A DNA stretch of 64,000 nucleotides from Rhizorhapis sp036570425 (GCA_036570425.1 DATCYF010000011.1:1-64000); one strand, 5' to 3'; positions 8,803-18,191 are shown, counted from the first letter of the stretch. A program made the numbers and translations. Notes: a model not told the origin generated them from the letters alone.

Positions 8803-9555
8803 TCAGATATCGCGAGCGACCTGGAAACCGGCGAAGGATTGGCTCACCGGCATCAGTTCGATGCTATTGAAATTAAGATGCGCAGGCTGGCTCGCGACCC
8901 AGAAAATGGTTGAGGCGATGTCCGCCGCAGTCATCGGATGCGCACCACCATAGAGCGCATCGGACGCGCCCTGATCGCCGCCCGTCCGCACCAGCGTGAA
9001 TTCGGTTTCCACCATGCCCGGTTCAATCGAACAGACGCGCACCCCCGTTCCGTGCAGGTCCGAGCGCAAGCCCAGTGAAAATTGCCGCACGAACGCCTTG
9101 GACCCGGCATAGACATTGCCGCCGCGATAGGGGTAGGTCGCCGCCACCGAGCTGATATTGATGATCGCGCCCTTGCGCTCGATCAACAGCGGCAACAGCC
9201 GGTTCGTAAGAGTGACCAGGCCAGTGATATTGGTGTCGATCATTTGCCGCCACTGCTCGGGATCAGCCTCCTGCGCTGGAGCCGTGCCGAGCGCCAGGCC
9301 GGCATTGTTCACCAGAAGGTCAATGCCGCGAAATGCCGTGGGAAGTTCAGCGATCGCAGCATCGATGGCCGCATCGTCACGCACGTCGAAGGCGCAGGCG
9401 CAGGCCATATCAGTGCCTAGCGCCGCTATCACCTCTTCCAGCCTATCCTGCCGCCGACCAGTGATGACGACGCGCCAACCCGCAGCGACGAACTGCTCCG
9501 CCGCCGCACGGCCGATGCCGGATGTCGCGCCCGTGATGAAAGCTGTCCGAGTCAT
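8803..9555 (-). CDS. SDR family oxidoreductase (YdfG-like)
   Basis: A 250-residue classical short-chain dehydrogenase. It has the nucleotide-binding motif TGATSGIG (residues 9-15), NNAG (83-86), catalytic Ser near 135, Tyr149 and Lys153. The start at 9555 is chosen because GAGG lies seven bases upstream and the dinucleotide-binding fold begins at once; a longer frame to 9765 adds an implausible N-terminus. Arg residues after the second strand suggest NADP. It resembles YdfG-type 3-hydroxy acid/serine dehydrogenases. It is the first gene of the minus-strand block with the CoA transferase and thiolase. Confidence 0.88.
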   Translation of the reverse strand: MTRTAFITGATSGIGRAAAEQFVAAGWRVVITGRRQDRLEEVIAALGTDMACACAFDVRDDAAIDAAIAELPTAFRGIDLLVNNAGLALGTAPAQEADPEQWRQMIDTNITGLVTLTNRLLPLLIERKGAIINISSVAATYPYRGGNVYAGSKAFVRQFSLGLRSDLHGTGVRVCSIEPGMVETEFTLVRTGGDQGASDALYGGAHPMTAADIASTIFWVASQPAHLNFNSIELMPVSQSFAGFQVARDI

Positions 9556-9785
9556 GTCTGCCTCTTCTTTCCAATATCGCCACCCCGGATGGCAAGCCCA
9601 TTGCGGTAATGTAGGAAGCCTCGGCAGATGCAAGAGCAATATGGCGCGCTTCTGCTTGATTCCGGCATCAGAGAGCCGTTCAGACCGCGATTCCAACGGA
9701 CTATCAGACATTCGAACGTCAAAGGGAGCTTCCACTCCCGCCATGTGTTTCCTGTCCAAATTCACAAAATTCTTAGGAGGCTTCC

Positions 9786-10352
9786 ATGGTTATGACCGTT
9801 GAAAGAACACATTCCACAAGCGGCAATCTTGCTCTTGCGGCAGGCGCGGGCGTCGCAGCCGGATTTGCAGCCAATCTTATCCGCAAGGCTGTCATGCAAG
9901 CGCCCACGGCACTTTCGGGCAACTGGAGCGATGCTCTCGCGGCTGAGCATAAAATGACCCTGGCGTCTTTCGACAAGCTTGAAAAAACCACTCCGAAGCA
10001 AACCACCAGACGCACGATGCTGCTCATGCACATCAAGCATTCGCTGGCCAAACATGCTTTTCAGGAAGAAAACGTCGTTTACCCCTCGCTTCGGGATCAT
10101 GGAGCCGCGGAGGCTGCGGATCACCTCAACAGCGAGCATGGATATGTGAAGCAGTATCTCTTCGACCTTCATATGATGCCCAAGGACGATCCCGCCTGGA
10201 TGACCAAGATCCGCGAGTTCCGGAGCATGCTTGAAAAGCATATGGCCGAGGAAGAGAATGAAATATTCCCCAAACTGAGAGCACAGCTTTCGGACGAGGA
10301 AAACAAGAGCGTCACCATTGCCATGAACAGGGAAGGGCTAAAGCTCGCCTGA
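9786..10352 (+). CDS. hemerythrin HHE domain protein
   Basis: A 188-residue protein with a short alanine/glycine-rich hydrophobic N-terminal segment (residues 15-35) and then an HHE-type four-helix domain. Likely metal ligands are in AEHKM, KHAFQEENVVYP, SEHGY and EKHMAEEENEIFP. Such proteins bind a di-iron centre and are associated with oxygen, NO or redox stress handling. A full AGGAGG lies just before the ATG. It stands alone between divergent and convergent neighbours. The hydrophobic N-terminus suggests membrane association. Confidence 0.85.
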   Translation: MVMTVERTHSTSGNLALAAGAGVAAGFAANLIRKAVMQAPTALSGNWSDALAAEHKMTLASFDKLEKTTPKQTTRRTMLLMHIKHSLAKHAFQEENVVYPSLRDHGAAEAADHLNSEHGYVKQYLFDLHMMPKDDPAWMTKIREFRSMLEKHMAEEENEIFPKLRAQLSDEENKSVTIAMNREGLKLA

Positions 10353-10367
10353 CGCATCGGCTGACAA

Positions 10368-10400
10368 CCGGAACGGGGCGCCCATACCGCTCCGTTCCGG
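10368..10400. terminator. hairpin between convergent hemerythrin and ppx genes
   Basis: A 13-base stem with one G-U pair (CCGGAACGGGGCG with CGCTCCGTTCCGG) and a 7-base loop sits midway between the two stop codons. It could end transcription from both sides, but no T tract follows on either strand, so it is a structural rather than a canonical terminator. Confidence 0.5.
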
Positions 10401-10414
10401 CTGTGCCGCAGTTT

Positions 10415-11881
10415 CTATGTCTGGTTACGGGTCGTAAATTGATGCGCCAGTTCCATCGCCCCCGCCAACTGCCGCAAGCGACGCTCCACCGCCTCGCCGA
10501 ATAACGCTTGATGCTGGCTCGCCAACGTCAGGCGAAGCACATTTCCTTCCTGCTCCAGTGCACCAAGCTGCAGCGGCCCGGCCACACCTCCGCTGAGACG
10601 CTGCCCCAGGCGGATGGCGAGACCCCAGCGGATCGCCTGCTGCAGGCCGTCCGCCGGGGCGAGATTTTCAAGTTGGGGTGCGATCGTCATACCACCCCCC
10701 AGATGGGAATAAAGCGCCTGCGCCAGCATTGCCCTGCCCGCCACATCAATGCCGACCCAATTACCGTGCAGCGCAATCTCAAGCCCCCGTTCCGCGCGGA
10801 ATTCCGGGTTGGCGCGCCAGCCGACATCGGCCAGCAGGCAGGCAGCACGCCTGATCCGCCTCCATTCGGCGCTTTCTCCGTTGAAAGCAGGAGCAATCCA
10901 ACGGTCAATCAGGTCGCCATGCCCCGCAAAACGACCCTGCTTTTCACCTTCTACAGCTGCGGCCGTCAGGAGCGGATCAAGCGCCCTGACCTTTTCGGGA
11001 AGGTTATCGAAAAGCAAACCTTCGCGCAGCCCGAATGCCGAAACGATCAGATTGGAACTTCCCAATTGCCGAACCATCACGGCCAACAGCTTCGCTGCGT
11101 CCAGAAGGGTCGGAATGCGGCTGGCCGATAAGGAAGGGATGGCTTTCAATTTCGCCTTGTCCGTTCGCGCAAGCACACGAACCAATCGCGCCGGCGTTTC
11201 CTTCGTCATTTCGTAATGATGAATGACCGGAAGCGGAAAGCCCGTGAGATGCATGTCCAGCCGCGCAAGAGCACGCCATGATCCGCCGACGAGATAAAAG
11301 GGCAGGTCGCGTGTGGCCTTGTCCCATCCACATTTTTGAAGCAGCTTCTTGACGTGCCGCTCCAGCCAGCCATTTCCCTCGCCACGAACTTCGGGTATTC
11401 GCAGCACGCCAAGCGGCAGGGACACGGACTCCCGCACCTTTCCGCCCGACACGCGCACCAGCTCCAGGCTGCCTCCGCCCAGATCACCAATGATGCCATC
11501 TGCATGCGGGATGGCAGACAGGACGCCGCAGGCAGCGGCATGCGCCTCCTCTTGCCCGGAGAGCAGATCAATCTTCAATCCGAGCGCCTCCGCCCGGCGA
11601 ATGAACTCGGGGCCGTTGCTTGAATCCCGCACAGCGGCCGTGGCGGCACAGCGCACCTCCTCCACTTCCATGTCGCAGCAGAGGTGACGGAAACGCGCAA
11701 GCGCCACCAGCGCCCGCTGCATGGCGGTTTCCTCGATGGCTCCGGTCTTGGCCAGCGAGGCGCCAAGGCCAGCCATCACCTTTTCGTTAAACAGAGTGAA
11801 AGGGATTCGCCTGGGTCCGTCGTAAACGACCAGACGGACGCTGTTAGAGCCAATGTCGATGATCGCCGTTCGGGCTGTCAC
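10415..11881 (-). CDS. ppx: exopolyphosphatase / Ppx-GppA family phosphatase
   Basis: The product begins VTARTAIIDIGSNSVRLVVY and carries the second phosphate-binding motif GDLGGGSLELV near residue 135, both diagnostic of the Ppx/GppA sugar-kinase-like fold. A C-terminal helical (HD-like) region follows, giving 488 residues. It cleaves terminal phosphate from polyphosphate and/or pppGpp. I chose the GTG at 11881 because the conserved fold starts there and it leaves a clean 67-base gap after ppk; a frame from 11989 would overlap ppk. It lies downstream of ppk in the same direction, a common pairing of polyphosphate synthesis and breakdown. Confidence 0.9.
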   Translation of the reverse strand: MTARTAIIDIGSNSVRLVVYDGPRRIPFTLFNEKVMAGLGASLAKTGAIEETAMQRALVALARFRHLCCDMEVEEVRCAATAAVRDSSNGPEFIRRAEALGLKIDLLSGQEEAHAAACGVLSAIPHADGIIGDLGGGSLELVRVSGGKVRESVSLPLGVLRIPEVRGEGNGWLERHVKKLLQKCGWDKATRDLPFYLVGGSWRALARLDMHLTGFPLPVIHHYEMTKETPARLVRVLARTDKAKLKAIPSLSASRIPTLLDAAKLLAVMVRQLGSSNLIVSAFGLREGLLFDNLPEKVRALDPLLTAAAVEGEKQGRFAGHGDLIDRWIAPAFNGESAEWRRIRRAACLLADVGWRANPEFRAERGLEIALHGNWVGIDVAGRAMLAQALYSHLGGGMTIAPQLENLAPADGLQQAIRWGLAIRLGQRLSGGVAGPLQLGALEQEGNVLRLTLASQHQALFGEAVERRLRQLAGAMELAHQFTTRNQT

Positions 11882-11948
11882 TACCTGGAATGCCTCTTCT
11901 TTTTGAAATCGCTGGACCGGAGAGCCGCTGTGCAGGAATCGCACCCGT

Positions 11949-14087
11949 TCACCGCCGCCGCCGAAGGCTGAGCTTTGGCACTGCATCACTTTGGCGCAGC
12001 GCCGCGCCCCGCCCTGAAAGCGAAGGATTCGTCATGAAATATCGGTGCAGATTGAATGGCTTATCGCCGGGATCAAGGCGATGATAAACGCCGTCGCTAT
12101 CCAGTTCCCAACTTTGTTCGTTATCGATCAGGTTGGCGACCATCACCTGGTCCAGCACCTGATCATGCACGGTCGGGTTTTCAATGGGGAGCATATATTC
12201 GACACGCCGATCGAAATTGCGCGGCATCCAGTCGGCCGAGCTGATATAGACCTTCGCCTTCCGGTTGGGCAGTTCCTCGCCATTGCCAAAGGCCCATATC
12301 CGGCTGTGCTCCAGAAAACGGCCGACGACCGACTTCACCCGAATATTCTCCGACATGCCAGGCACGCCGGGGCGAAGGCAGCAAATCCCCCGCACCACAA
12401 GCTCGATATTCACGCCCGCATTGCTCGCTTCATAGAGCTTCTCGATTATGGCAGGGTCGACCAGTGAGTTCATCTTCGCCCAAAGCGTACCGGACCGCCC
12501 TTCGCGAACATGCGTGATTTCAGCCTCGATCAGGTCGCAGAGCCTGTTGCGCATGTCACGCGGCGACATCGTCAGAAGTTCCAGCTTCTGCGGCTCCACA
12601 TAGCCGGTGATGTAGTTGAACAGCGCCGCGGCATCCCGCCCCGCGCGCGGATCGGCCGTAAAGAAACTGAGGTCGGTATAAATACGCGCCGTCACCGGAT
12701 GGTAATTGCCGGTGCCGAAATGGCAGTAAGTCCGGAACTGCTCGCCCTCCCGCCGGACAACCATCGACATCTTTGCATGTGTTTTCCAGTCAATGAAGCC
12801 ATAGACGACCTGCACGCCCGCACGTTCCAGCGCACTGGCCCATAACAGATTTTGCTCCTCATCAAACCGGGCCTTCAACTCAACGACAGCGGTTACGGAC
12901 TTGCCCGTCTCGGCCGCGTCGATGAGCGCGCGGATCACCGCTGACTGCTTGCCCGCGCGATAGAGAGTCTGCTTGATCGCCACTACGTCGGGGTCCTGCG
13001 CGGCCTGCCTTAAAAAGGCCAGGACCACCTCGAAACTCTCATAAGGGTGGTGGACGATGATGTCTTTTGACCGGATCGCCGCGAAACAATCCCCGCCATG
13101 TTCCCTGATCCGCTCAGGGAAACGGGGGGCATAAGGTGCAAACTTCAGGTCCGGCCGGTCCTCATCCACAATGCCGGACAGTTCACCGATGCCCACGAAG
13201 CCATCCACTTCGGCAATGATCGATTCATGCCCCTGCAGCATATCCTGCAGCATTTCTTCAACGGCGGGCGGCAGGCCCGCTTCGATCTCCATGCGAATAA
13301 CCCGTCCGCGGCGGCGGCGCTTGATGGCGCTGCGGTAATAGCGAACCAGATCCTCCGCCTCTTCCTCTATTTCAATGTCGCTGTCCCGGAGGATACGGAA
13401 AACGCCGCTGTCGACGATCTGGTAGCCCGGGAAGAGCAATCCCGAGAAGCGACGCAATATGGCTTCCATTGCCATGTAGCGCGCGGGTTTTCCGGGGATG
13501 CGAACCCAGCGCGACAACGTCGGTGGAATCATGACGAGTTCCCGCACCGGTTCCTTGTCCGACAACCGGACGAGGTCGAACACCACGCTTAATCCCTGAT
13601 TGGGAATGAAGGGAAAAGGATGAGCGGGGTCGAGCGCCTGTGGCGTGAGGATCGGAAATACCTGGGTCAGGAAATGCTTTTCAAGCCATGCCTCCGCAGA
13701 CGTGTCCATGCTGCCTTCGCCAACCACTTCTATTCCGGCGCGAGCCAGTTCGCCGTAGATTGCGTGCCAGGCCCTCTGCTGATCCGTTATCAGCCGGTCG
13801 GCATCGGCCGCAATCGCCTGCAGTTGCTGGGTCGGCGTCAAGCCGTCGGCAGAGGGCAGATCGACGTCCTGCAACTGCTGCCCTTTAAGCCCCGCCACCC
13901 GGACCATGAAAAACTCGTCCAGATTGGTGCCTGAAATCGAAAGAAAGCGCAGCCGCTCCAGCAGGGGATGGGCCGTGTTGCATGCCTCCTCCAGCACGCG
14001 CCGGTTAAAGGCCAGCCAGCTTAATTCCCGATTGAAATAGCGCTCTTCGGAAAGGCGCAAAGCGGCTGAGGAATCGGCTTCTGCCAC
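11949..14087 (-). CDS. ppk1: polyphosphate kinase 1
   Basis: A 712-residue protein with the usual PPK1 order. The N-terminal domain contains YFNRELSWLAFNRRVLEEA and SGTNLDEFFMVRVAG. The C-terminal phospholipase-D-like domains hold the autophosphorylated His in DWKTHAKMSM (about residue 435) and the TGNYHPVTARIYTDLS segment. It makes long-chain polyphosphate from ATP, reversibly, at the inner membrane. The start codon is GTG at 14085-14087 with GGAG seven bases upstream. It follows hda by 38 bases and precedes ppx, so all three may share a transcript. Confidence 0.95.
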   Translation of the reverse strand: MAEADSSAALRLSEERYFNRELSWLAFNRRVLEEACNTAHPLLERLRFLSISGTNLDEFFMVRVAGLKGQQLQDVDLPSADGLTPTQQLQAIAADADRLITDQQRAWHAIYGELARAGIEVVGEGSMDTSAEAWLEKHFLTQVFPILTPQALDPAHPFPFIPNQGLSVVFDLVRLSDKEPVRELVMIPPTLSRWVRIPGKPARYMAMEAILRRFSGLLFPGYQIVDSGVFRILRDSDIEIEEEAEDLVRYYRSAIKRRRRGRVIRMEIEAGLPPAVEEMLQDMLQGHESIIAEVDGFVGIGELSGIVDEDRPDLKFAPYAPRFPERIREHGGDCFAAIRSKDIIVHHPYESFEVVLAFLRQAAQDPDVVAIKQTLYRAGKQSAVIRALIDAAETGKSVTAVVELKARFDEEQNLLWASALERAGVQVVYGFIDWKTHAKMSMVVRREGEQFRTYCHFGTGNYHPVTARIYTDLSFFTADPRAGRDAAALFNYITGYVEPQKLELLTMSPRDMRNRLCDLIEAEITHVREGRSGTLWAKMNSLVDPAIIEKLYEASNAGVNIELVVRGICCLRPGVPGMSENIRVKSVVGRFLEHSRIWAFGNGEELPNRKAKVYISSADWMPRNFDRRVEYMLPIENPTVHDQVLDQVMVANLIDNEQSWELDSDGVYHRLDPGDKPFNLHRYFMTNPSLSGRGAALRQSDAVPKLSLRRRR

Positions 14088-14125
14088 TTTCGGCTCCTTG
14101 TTTTCGCGTAGGACTGGCCGGCGAT

Positions 14126-14749
14126 TTAAGCGGAATGTCCTGAATATATATTCGTGAGCCCCGCATTTTGCAGCGCTTCTTTGGCAAATGGGACCGAAAT
14201 TTTACGGGATTGCGACAATGATACATCATTAAGAAGGTCGATCACCGATGCGATGGCGGCATAGCTGCGCTCAATTCGGCGGTGCAGCCAGCCTGGCAGA
14301 TCTGGCGACCACGCAGCGCCGCAGTCCGCCAGCCCCTTTTCAATGAGCGCAAGCGCCAGTGCATCATCCGGTTCCTCAATGGCGACATGCGGCGCGGCAG
14401 CCAGGCGGGATCTGAGATCGGGCAGCGCGATATCCCATTGGGCGGGCGGCGCATCAGCGATCAGCAACAGCGGATAATGTCCCGTCTGCGCATCATTCCA
14501 GGCGTGGAAAAGCGCCTCTTCGTCGGCCTGCCGCGCGTCGTCCACCACCCTGCCACCGGTCTTGCGGACGAACAGCCGCCCCAGCGTGGAGCGCCCCGAC
14601 CTTGGTGGGCCGGTCAATATCGTCGTGCGCACGGGCCATATACCCCAATGGTCAAGATGACGGACGGCGAGGCTGTTGCTTTCGCTCAGCAGGAATGTCT
14701 CGCCCTTCTCGCGCCCGGTCCAATCCAGCGGAAGACTGATCTGGCTCAT
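14126..14749 (-). CDS. hdaA: HdaA-like DnaA-related regulator of replication initiation
   Basis: The start at 14749 (MSQISLPLDW) gives 207 residues; its first base overlaps the stop of the upstream gene in an ATGA junction. A Walker-like GPPRSGRSTLGR lies near residues 48-59, followed by a DnaA-type AAA+ fold. The N-terminal QISLPLDW resembles the clamp-binding motif of Hda proteins. Hda with the sliding clamp stimulates ATP hydrolysis by DnaA and so prevents re-initiation. A longer frame to 14836 would add a low-complexity extension and is rejected. Position next to ppk is common in sphingomonads, as far as I know. Confidence 0.85.
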   Translation of the reverse strand: MSQISLPLDWTGREKGETFLLSESNSLAVRHLDHWGIWPVRTTILTGPPRSGRSTLGRLFVRKTGGRVVDDARQADEEALFHAWNDAQTGHYPLLLIADAPPAQWDIALPDLRSRLAAAPHVAIEEPDDALALALIEKGLADCGAAWSPDLPGWLHRRIERSYAAIASVIDLLNDVSLSQSRKISVPFAKEALQNAGLTNIYSGHSA

Positions 14750-15999
14750 TGCCCCGTCGCCGGTGCCTCCGCGCTGGCGGGGGGCTGGGCTCTGCGTTGA
14801 ATGCGCAGGGTGTTGCCGGAAGCGGCGACGTCCCAACCCCGGCCGGAAAGCGCGGCGCGCAGGCTCTCCACCGTGCCCATATAGCTGACCGCCATGACTG
14901 ATGTTCCGCCAAGCGCAAGGCTGCTGGTCGTAGCGCTCCGTACGCCGGGAACGGAACGCAAGGCCGCCTCGCCCTGCTCCACTGATCCAGCGTCAGGCGT
15001 ATCGAACTGCACGGAAACAGAGACGAGGCCAGGCACTATAGCTTGGGCACTGGTGACCTCGACGGCCATTTCCTCGCCCGTCTCCTGGGCTTCCAGTTCT
15101 TCAGGATCGACCGGTTCCTCAATGACCAGCGACGGGTCGGGACGCAACGTGCCATCCACCAGCGCCTGCGTGTAGAGCTGATCCATGCGCGCGACCGCCT
15201 TGTCCATCATGTCAGGGACGCCCGCACTACTGCCGACGCGCAGCGCGAATGTGCCGATCAGGCGATTATCGGGGCCATAACGCGCTGCAAACCGACCAAT
15301 CACGGGTCCGCCGGGCCATTGGCGCTCTAGCCGGGCTATAGGAATGATCACGTCCGCAGCGCCATATTGATCGAGCAGCAGACGCCACCAGAGACGCCCC
15401 CGACGCCCCGCCTGCCCCGCATTGAGCAGCAGCGGATCAGGCCCGCTCCCGATAGCACGAACATAATCAATCGCGCTGTCACCGGTGCGGAAGCGCGCCC
15501 AGGCCTTTTGCCATTCGGTACGATCTTCGAAGACGCGAGCCGTTCCACCATTCCAGATGATGGGCAGCACCAGCAGAGGCGGGGATCGAACGGCGCTTGC
15601 CCGAACGCCCAGAAGCTGTCCCGTCCGGGCCCGGTCGAACAGCACGCCCAACGATGCTATATAGCGGTTTGAACCGATCTGTTCTTTTTCAACGACTATA
15701 CCGGAAACCATGCCCTGCAACGCCGAATCGCCCAGCGCGGGAACAGCCGTGCCCGGATTCATCTTCTGCCATAGCATGCGCCAGCCCTTGCGCTGCGCCA
15801 GACGCCAGGCCGCATCGCGCGCCTGTGCGCCGCTATCGCCGGAAACATCGACCTTGACGCCCGGAACAGCGAAATCGCTCTCGCTGCTTATCGGCGGAAC
15901 GCCCCGGTCCCCCTGGATTTGGGGATAGAGCACCGCTCCCATGCCAGTGGCAGCGACAGACAGAGCAATGGCAATGCTGCGGAAATGAGTCCTGGTCAT
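14746..15999 (-). CDS. secreted protein with C-terminal HMA-like ferredoxin fold
   Basis: The 417-residue product starts MTRTHFRSIAIALSVAATG, a probable signal peptide or membrane anchor. The long central part, with tryptophans typical of a folded domain, resembles proteins annotated as DUF2066-like in alphaproteobacteria. The last 85 residues look like a heavy-metal-associated-type ferredoxin fold (VSVQFDTPD, LRSVPGVRSA) but lack the CxxC metal site. Role unknown. It is translationally coupled to hda (ATGA overlap) and divergent from purM with a 65-base gap, an arrangement that points to a conserved housekeeping context. Confidence 0.7.
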   Translation of the reverse strand: MTRTHFRSIAIALSVAATGMGAVLYPQIQGDRGVPPISSESDFAVPGVKVDVSGDSGAQARDAAWRLAQRKGWRMLWQKMNPGTAVPALGDSALQGMVSGIVVEKEQIGSNRYIASLGVLFDRARTGQLLGVRASAVRSPPLLVLPIIWNGGTARVFEDRTEWQKAWARFRTGDSAIDYVRAIGSGPDPLLLNAGQAGRRGRLWWRLLLDQYGAADVIIPIARLERQWPGGPVIGRFAARYGPDNRLIGTFALRVGSSAGVPDMMDKAVARMDQLYTQALVDGTLRPDPSLVIEEPVDPEELEAQETGEEMAVEVTSAQAIVPGLVSVSVQFDTPDAGSVEQGEAALRSVPGVRSATTSSLALGGTSVMAVSYMGTVESLRAALSGRGWDVAASGNTLRIQRRAQPPASAEAPATGQ

Positions 16000-16064
16000 G
16001 AGCACCGCGCTCTTTTGACGACAATTGCATGGAAATCCAAGAAAGATATCGGTAGGCGCGGCAT

Positions 16065-17171
16065 ATGACCCAGAAAGATGATGTTCCCGAGTCCTATAGC
16101 TACGCTCAGGCGGGTGTGTCGATAGCCGCTGGCAATGCGCTGGTCCGTGCCATCGCGCCGCTCGCCAAATCCACCAGCCGCGCCGGAGCAAACGCTGAAC
16201 TCGGCGGTTTTGGCGGCTTTTTCGATCTGAAAGCCGCTGGATACAAGGACCCGTTGCTGGTTGCGGCCAATGACGGCGTCGGCACGAAGCTGAAACTTGC
16301 GATCGATCATGACCGGCACGACGGCGTGGGAATCGACCTTGTCGCCATGTGTGTCAACGACCTGATCGTACAGGGAGCGGAGCCGCTTTTCTTTCTTGAT
16401 TACTATGCGACCGGCAAGCTGGAAAGCGATGTGGCCGAACGCGTCATCGCGTCCATAGCCGAAGGTTGCAAGCAGGCAGGTTGCGCGCTCATCGGCGGGG
16501 AAACGGCCGAAATGCCGGGCATGTATGCGGCGGGCGATTATGATCTTGCGGGCTTCTGCGTCGGTGCGGTTGAGCGGGAGCAAGCCCTGACCGGAACCCG
16601 GATCGCGCACGGAGACGTGCTTCTTGGCCTCGCTTCCTCCGGCGTTCATTCCAACGGCTTTTCGCTGGTCCGCCGCCTTGCCGCTGACAAGGGCTGGAAG
16701 CTGGAGCGTCCCGCTCTGTTCGATCAGGATGTTTTGCTGATCGATGCCCTGATGGCTCCCACCCGAATCTATGTGAAGCCGTTGTTGCCTCTTATTCATA
16801 GCGGGCGAATCGGTGCGTTGGCGCATATCACCGGCGGCGGCTTGCTTGAAAACATACCCCGTGTCCTGCCCGAAGGACTGCATGCCTTGGTCGATGCGGA
16901 TAGCTGGGAACAGCCGCGCCTGATGGCTTTCCTGCAAGCGCAGGGCAATATCGAGCCGGAGGAAATGGCTCGCACCTTTAACTGCGGTATAGGCATGGTG
17001 CTGGTCGTGCGCGAAGAGGACGTGGCGGAAGTCACGCAGGCCCTGACCGTTGCAGGCGAAGCCGCCACGCGCATCGGCCATATCCAGGCAGGGGAAAAGG
17101 GCTGCACCGTGCGCGGCAGCGCCGATTGCTGGAGCGCCCGCGCGGCGTGGAGCGCCACACATAATGGCTGA
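16065..17171 (+). CDS. purM: phosphoribosylformylglycinamidine cyclo-ligase
   Basis: A 368-residue AIR synthetase. Family motifs are NDGVGTKLKLAI near residue 70, DLVAMCVNDLIVQGAEPLFFLDYY near 90-113, and ALIGGETAEMPGMY near 150. It closes the imidazole ring in the fifth step of purine synthesis, using ATP and FGAM. A GGTAGG element precedes the ATG. It is divergent from the HMA-fold protein and followed by purN, which performs the third step; the pair is a standard purine unit. Confidence 0.97.
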   Translation: MTQKDDVPESYSYAQAGVSIAAGNALVRAIAPLAKSTSRAGANAELGGFGGFFDLKAAGYKDPLLVAANDGVGTKLKLAIDHDRHDGVGIDLVAMCVNDLIVQGAEPLFFLDYYATGKLESDVAERVIASIAEGCKQAGCALIGGETAEMPGMYAAGDYDLAGFCVGAVEREQALTGTRIAHGDVLLGLASSGVHSNGFSLVRRLAADKGWKLERPALFDQDVLLIDALMAPTRIYVKPLLPLIHSGRIGALAHITGGGLLENIPRVLPEGLHALVDADSWEQPRLMAFLQAQGNIEPEEMARTFNCGIGMVLVVREEDVAEVTQALTVAGEAATRIGHIQAGEKGCTVRGSADCWSARAAWSATHNG

Positions 17172-17210
17172 TCTCCTGAACCCCATTCCTGACGCCAGGC
17201 CGGGAAATGG

Positions 17211-17230
17211 ATTCCCACTTTCACGGGAAT
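17211..17230. repeat. palindromic repeat ATTCCC-N8-GGGAAT at the purN start
   Basis: A perfect 6-base inverted repeat with an 8-base spacer lies in the purM-purN gap and ends one base before the purN ATG. The wider sequence (from about 17188) with GACGCCAGGC and GGGAAATGG resembles palindromic intergenic repeats scattered through many proteobacterial genomes. The right arm supplies the GGGA that would serve as the purN ribosome binding site. Confidence 0.6.
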
Positions 17231-17231
17231 A

Positions 17232-18191
17232 ATGATGGGAAAGAAAGCCAAAGTCGCCGTTCTCATTTCCGGCCGCGGATCGAACATGGCCGCTTTGGTC
17301 TATGCGGCCAAGCGCCCCGATTGCCCTTTTGAGATCGTTCTGGTCGCATCGAACGACCCTGAAGCGCAGGGCCTGCAATTCGCGCAGGCGGAGGGCATTG
17401 CTACCTTCGCCCTCTCCCACCGGGGCCTGAAGCGTGCCGAATTCGACGCGGTTATCGATACCGAGCTTCGCAAGGCAGGAGCCGATTATGTCGCCCTCGC
17501 CGGTTACATGCGCCTGCTCTCCCCGGAATTCGTACGCAAATGGGAGGGCCGGATGCTCAACATTCATCCATCGCTCCTCCCCAAATATAAGGGCCTCGAC
17601 ACGCATGAGCGCGCATTGGAGGCAGGGGACAATGTTGCAGGCTGCTCCGTCCATGTCGTCACGACGGAACTTGATGATGGTCCGGTCCTTGGCCAGATGG
17701 AAGTCGCCATCACTCCCGGCGACACGCCCGAAAGCCTGGCTGCCCGAACCCTGATCGCTGAACACCAGCTCTATTCCCGCGTACTGGCGGATTATGTGGC
17801 CCGGGAATCCAGTCCTGACTGGCTACTCTCCAAAGTACGTGAAATCGCTTTAGTCCTGCCGGAAGCGGCGGAAAAACTGTCCCACGGCAGCCCCGGATTC
17901 TATATCATGGGCGGAAAATTCTTCGCCTATTTCAGTCACAATCATCATCATAACGGCATCACTGGCCTGCTGGTCAAGACCAGTGGACTGGAAGAACAGG
18001 CGATGCTGATCGAAAGCGATCCAGCGCTTTACTACCGCCCTGCCTATCTGGGCCCATCAGGCTGGATCGGCATCCGCCTGGACCACGCGCCAGTGGATTG
18101 GGCGCATGTGAAAGAGTGGCTGACCAAGAGCTGGCGCTTGCTGGCTCCCAGGCGGTTGACGAAACTGGCCGATGTGGCGGACCAATTTTGA
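17232..18191 (+). CDS. purN: phosphoribosylglycinamide formyltransferase fused to an MmcQ/YjbR domain
   Basis: Residues 1-190 are a complete GAR transformylase: VAVLISGRGSNMAAL at the start, NIHPSLLPKYKGLDTHE (catalytic Asn-His), and VHVVTTELDDGPVLGQ. It transfers a formyl group from 10-formyl-THF to GAR in purine synthesis. Residues about 195-310 form a second domain with the YjbR/DUF419 pattern: LPEAAEKLSHGSPGFYI, FFAYFSHNHHHNG, YLGPSGWIGIRLD. Ordinary PurN is about 190-220 residues, so this 319-residue protein is a fusion. I see no internal stop or new start between the parts. Its start lies at the edge of a palindromic repeat. Confidence 0.92.
   Translation: MMGKKAKVAVLISGRGSNMAALVYAAKRPDCPFEIVLVASNDPEAQGLQFAQAEGIATFALSHRGLKRAEFDAVIDTELRKAGADYVALAGYMRLLSPEFVRKWEGRMLNIHPSLLPKYKGLDTHERALEAGDNVAGCSVHVVTTELDDGPVLGQMEVAITPGDTPESLAARTLIAEHQLYSRVLADYVARESSPDWLLSKVREIALVLPEAAEKLSHGSPGFYIMGGKFFAYFSHNHHHNGITGLLVKTSGLEEQAMLIESDPALYYRPAYLGPSGWIGIRLDHAPVDWAHVKEWLTKSWRLLAPRRLTKLADVADQF

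Noticed and set aside
15996..17765. Open frame of 589 codons on the minus strand opposite purM and purN
   Set aside because: Both plus-strand genes are unmistakable and the opposite frame has no family motifs; it is a by-product of GC-rich codon usage.
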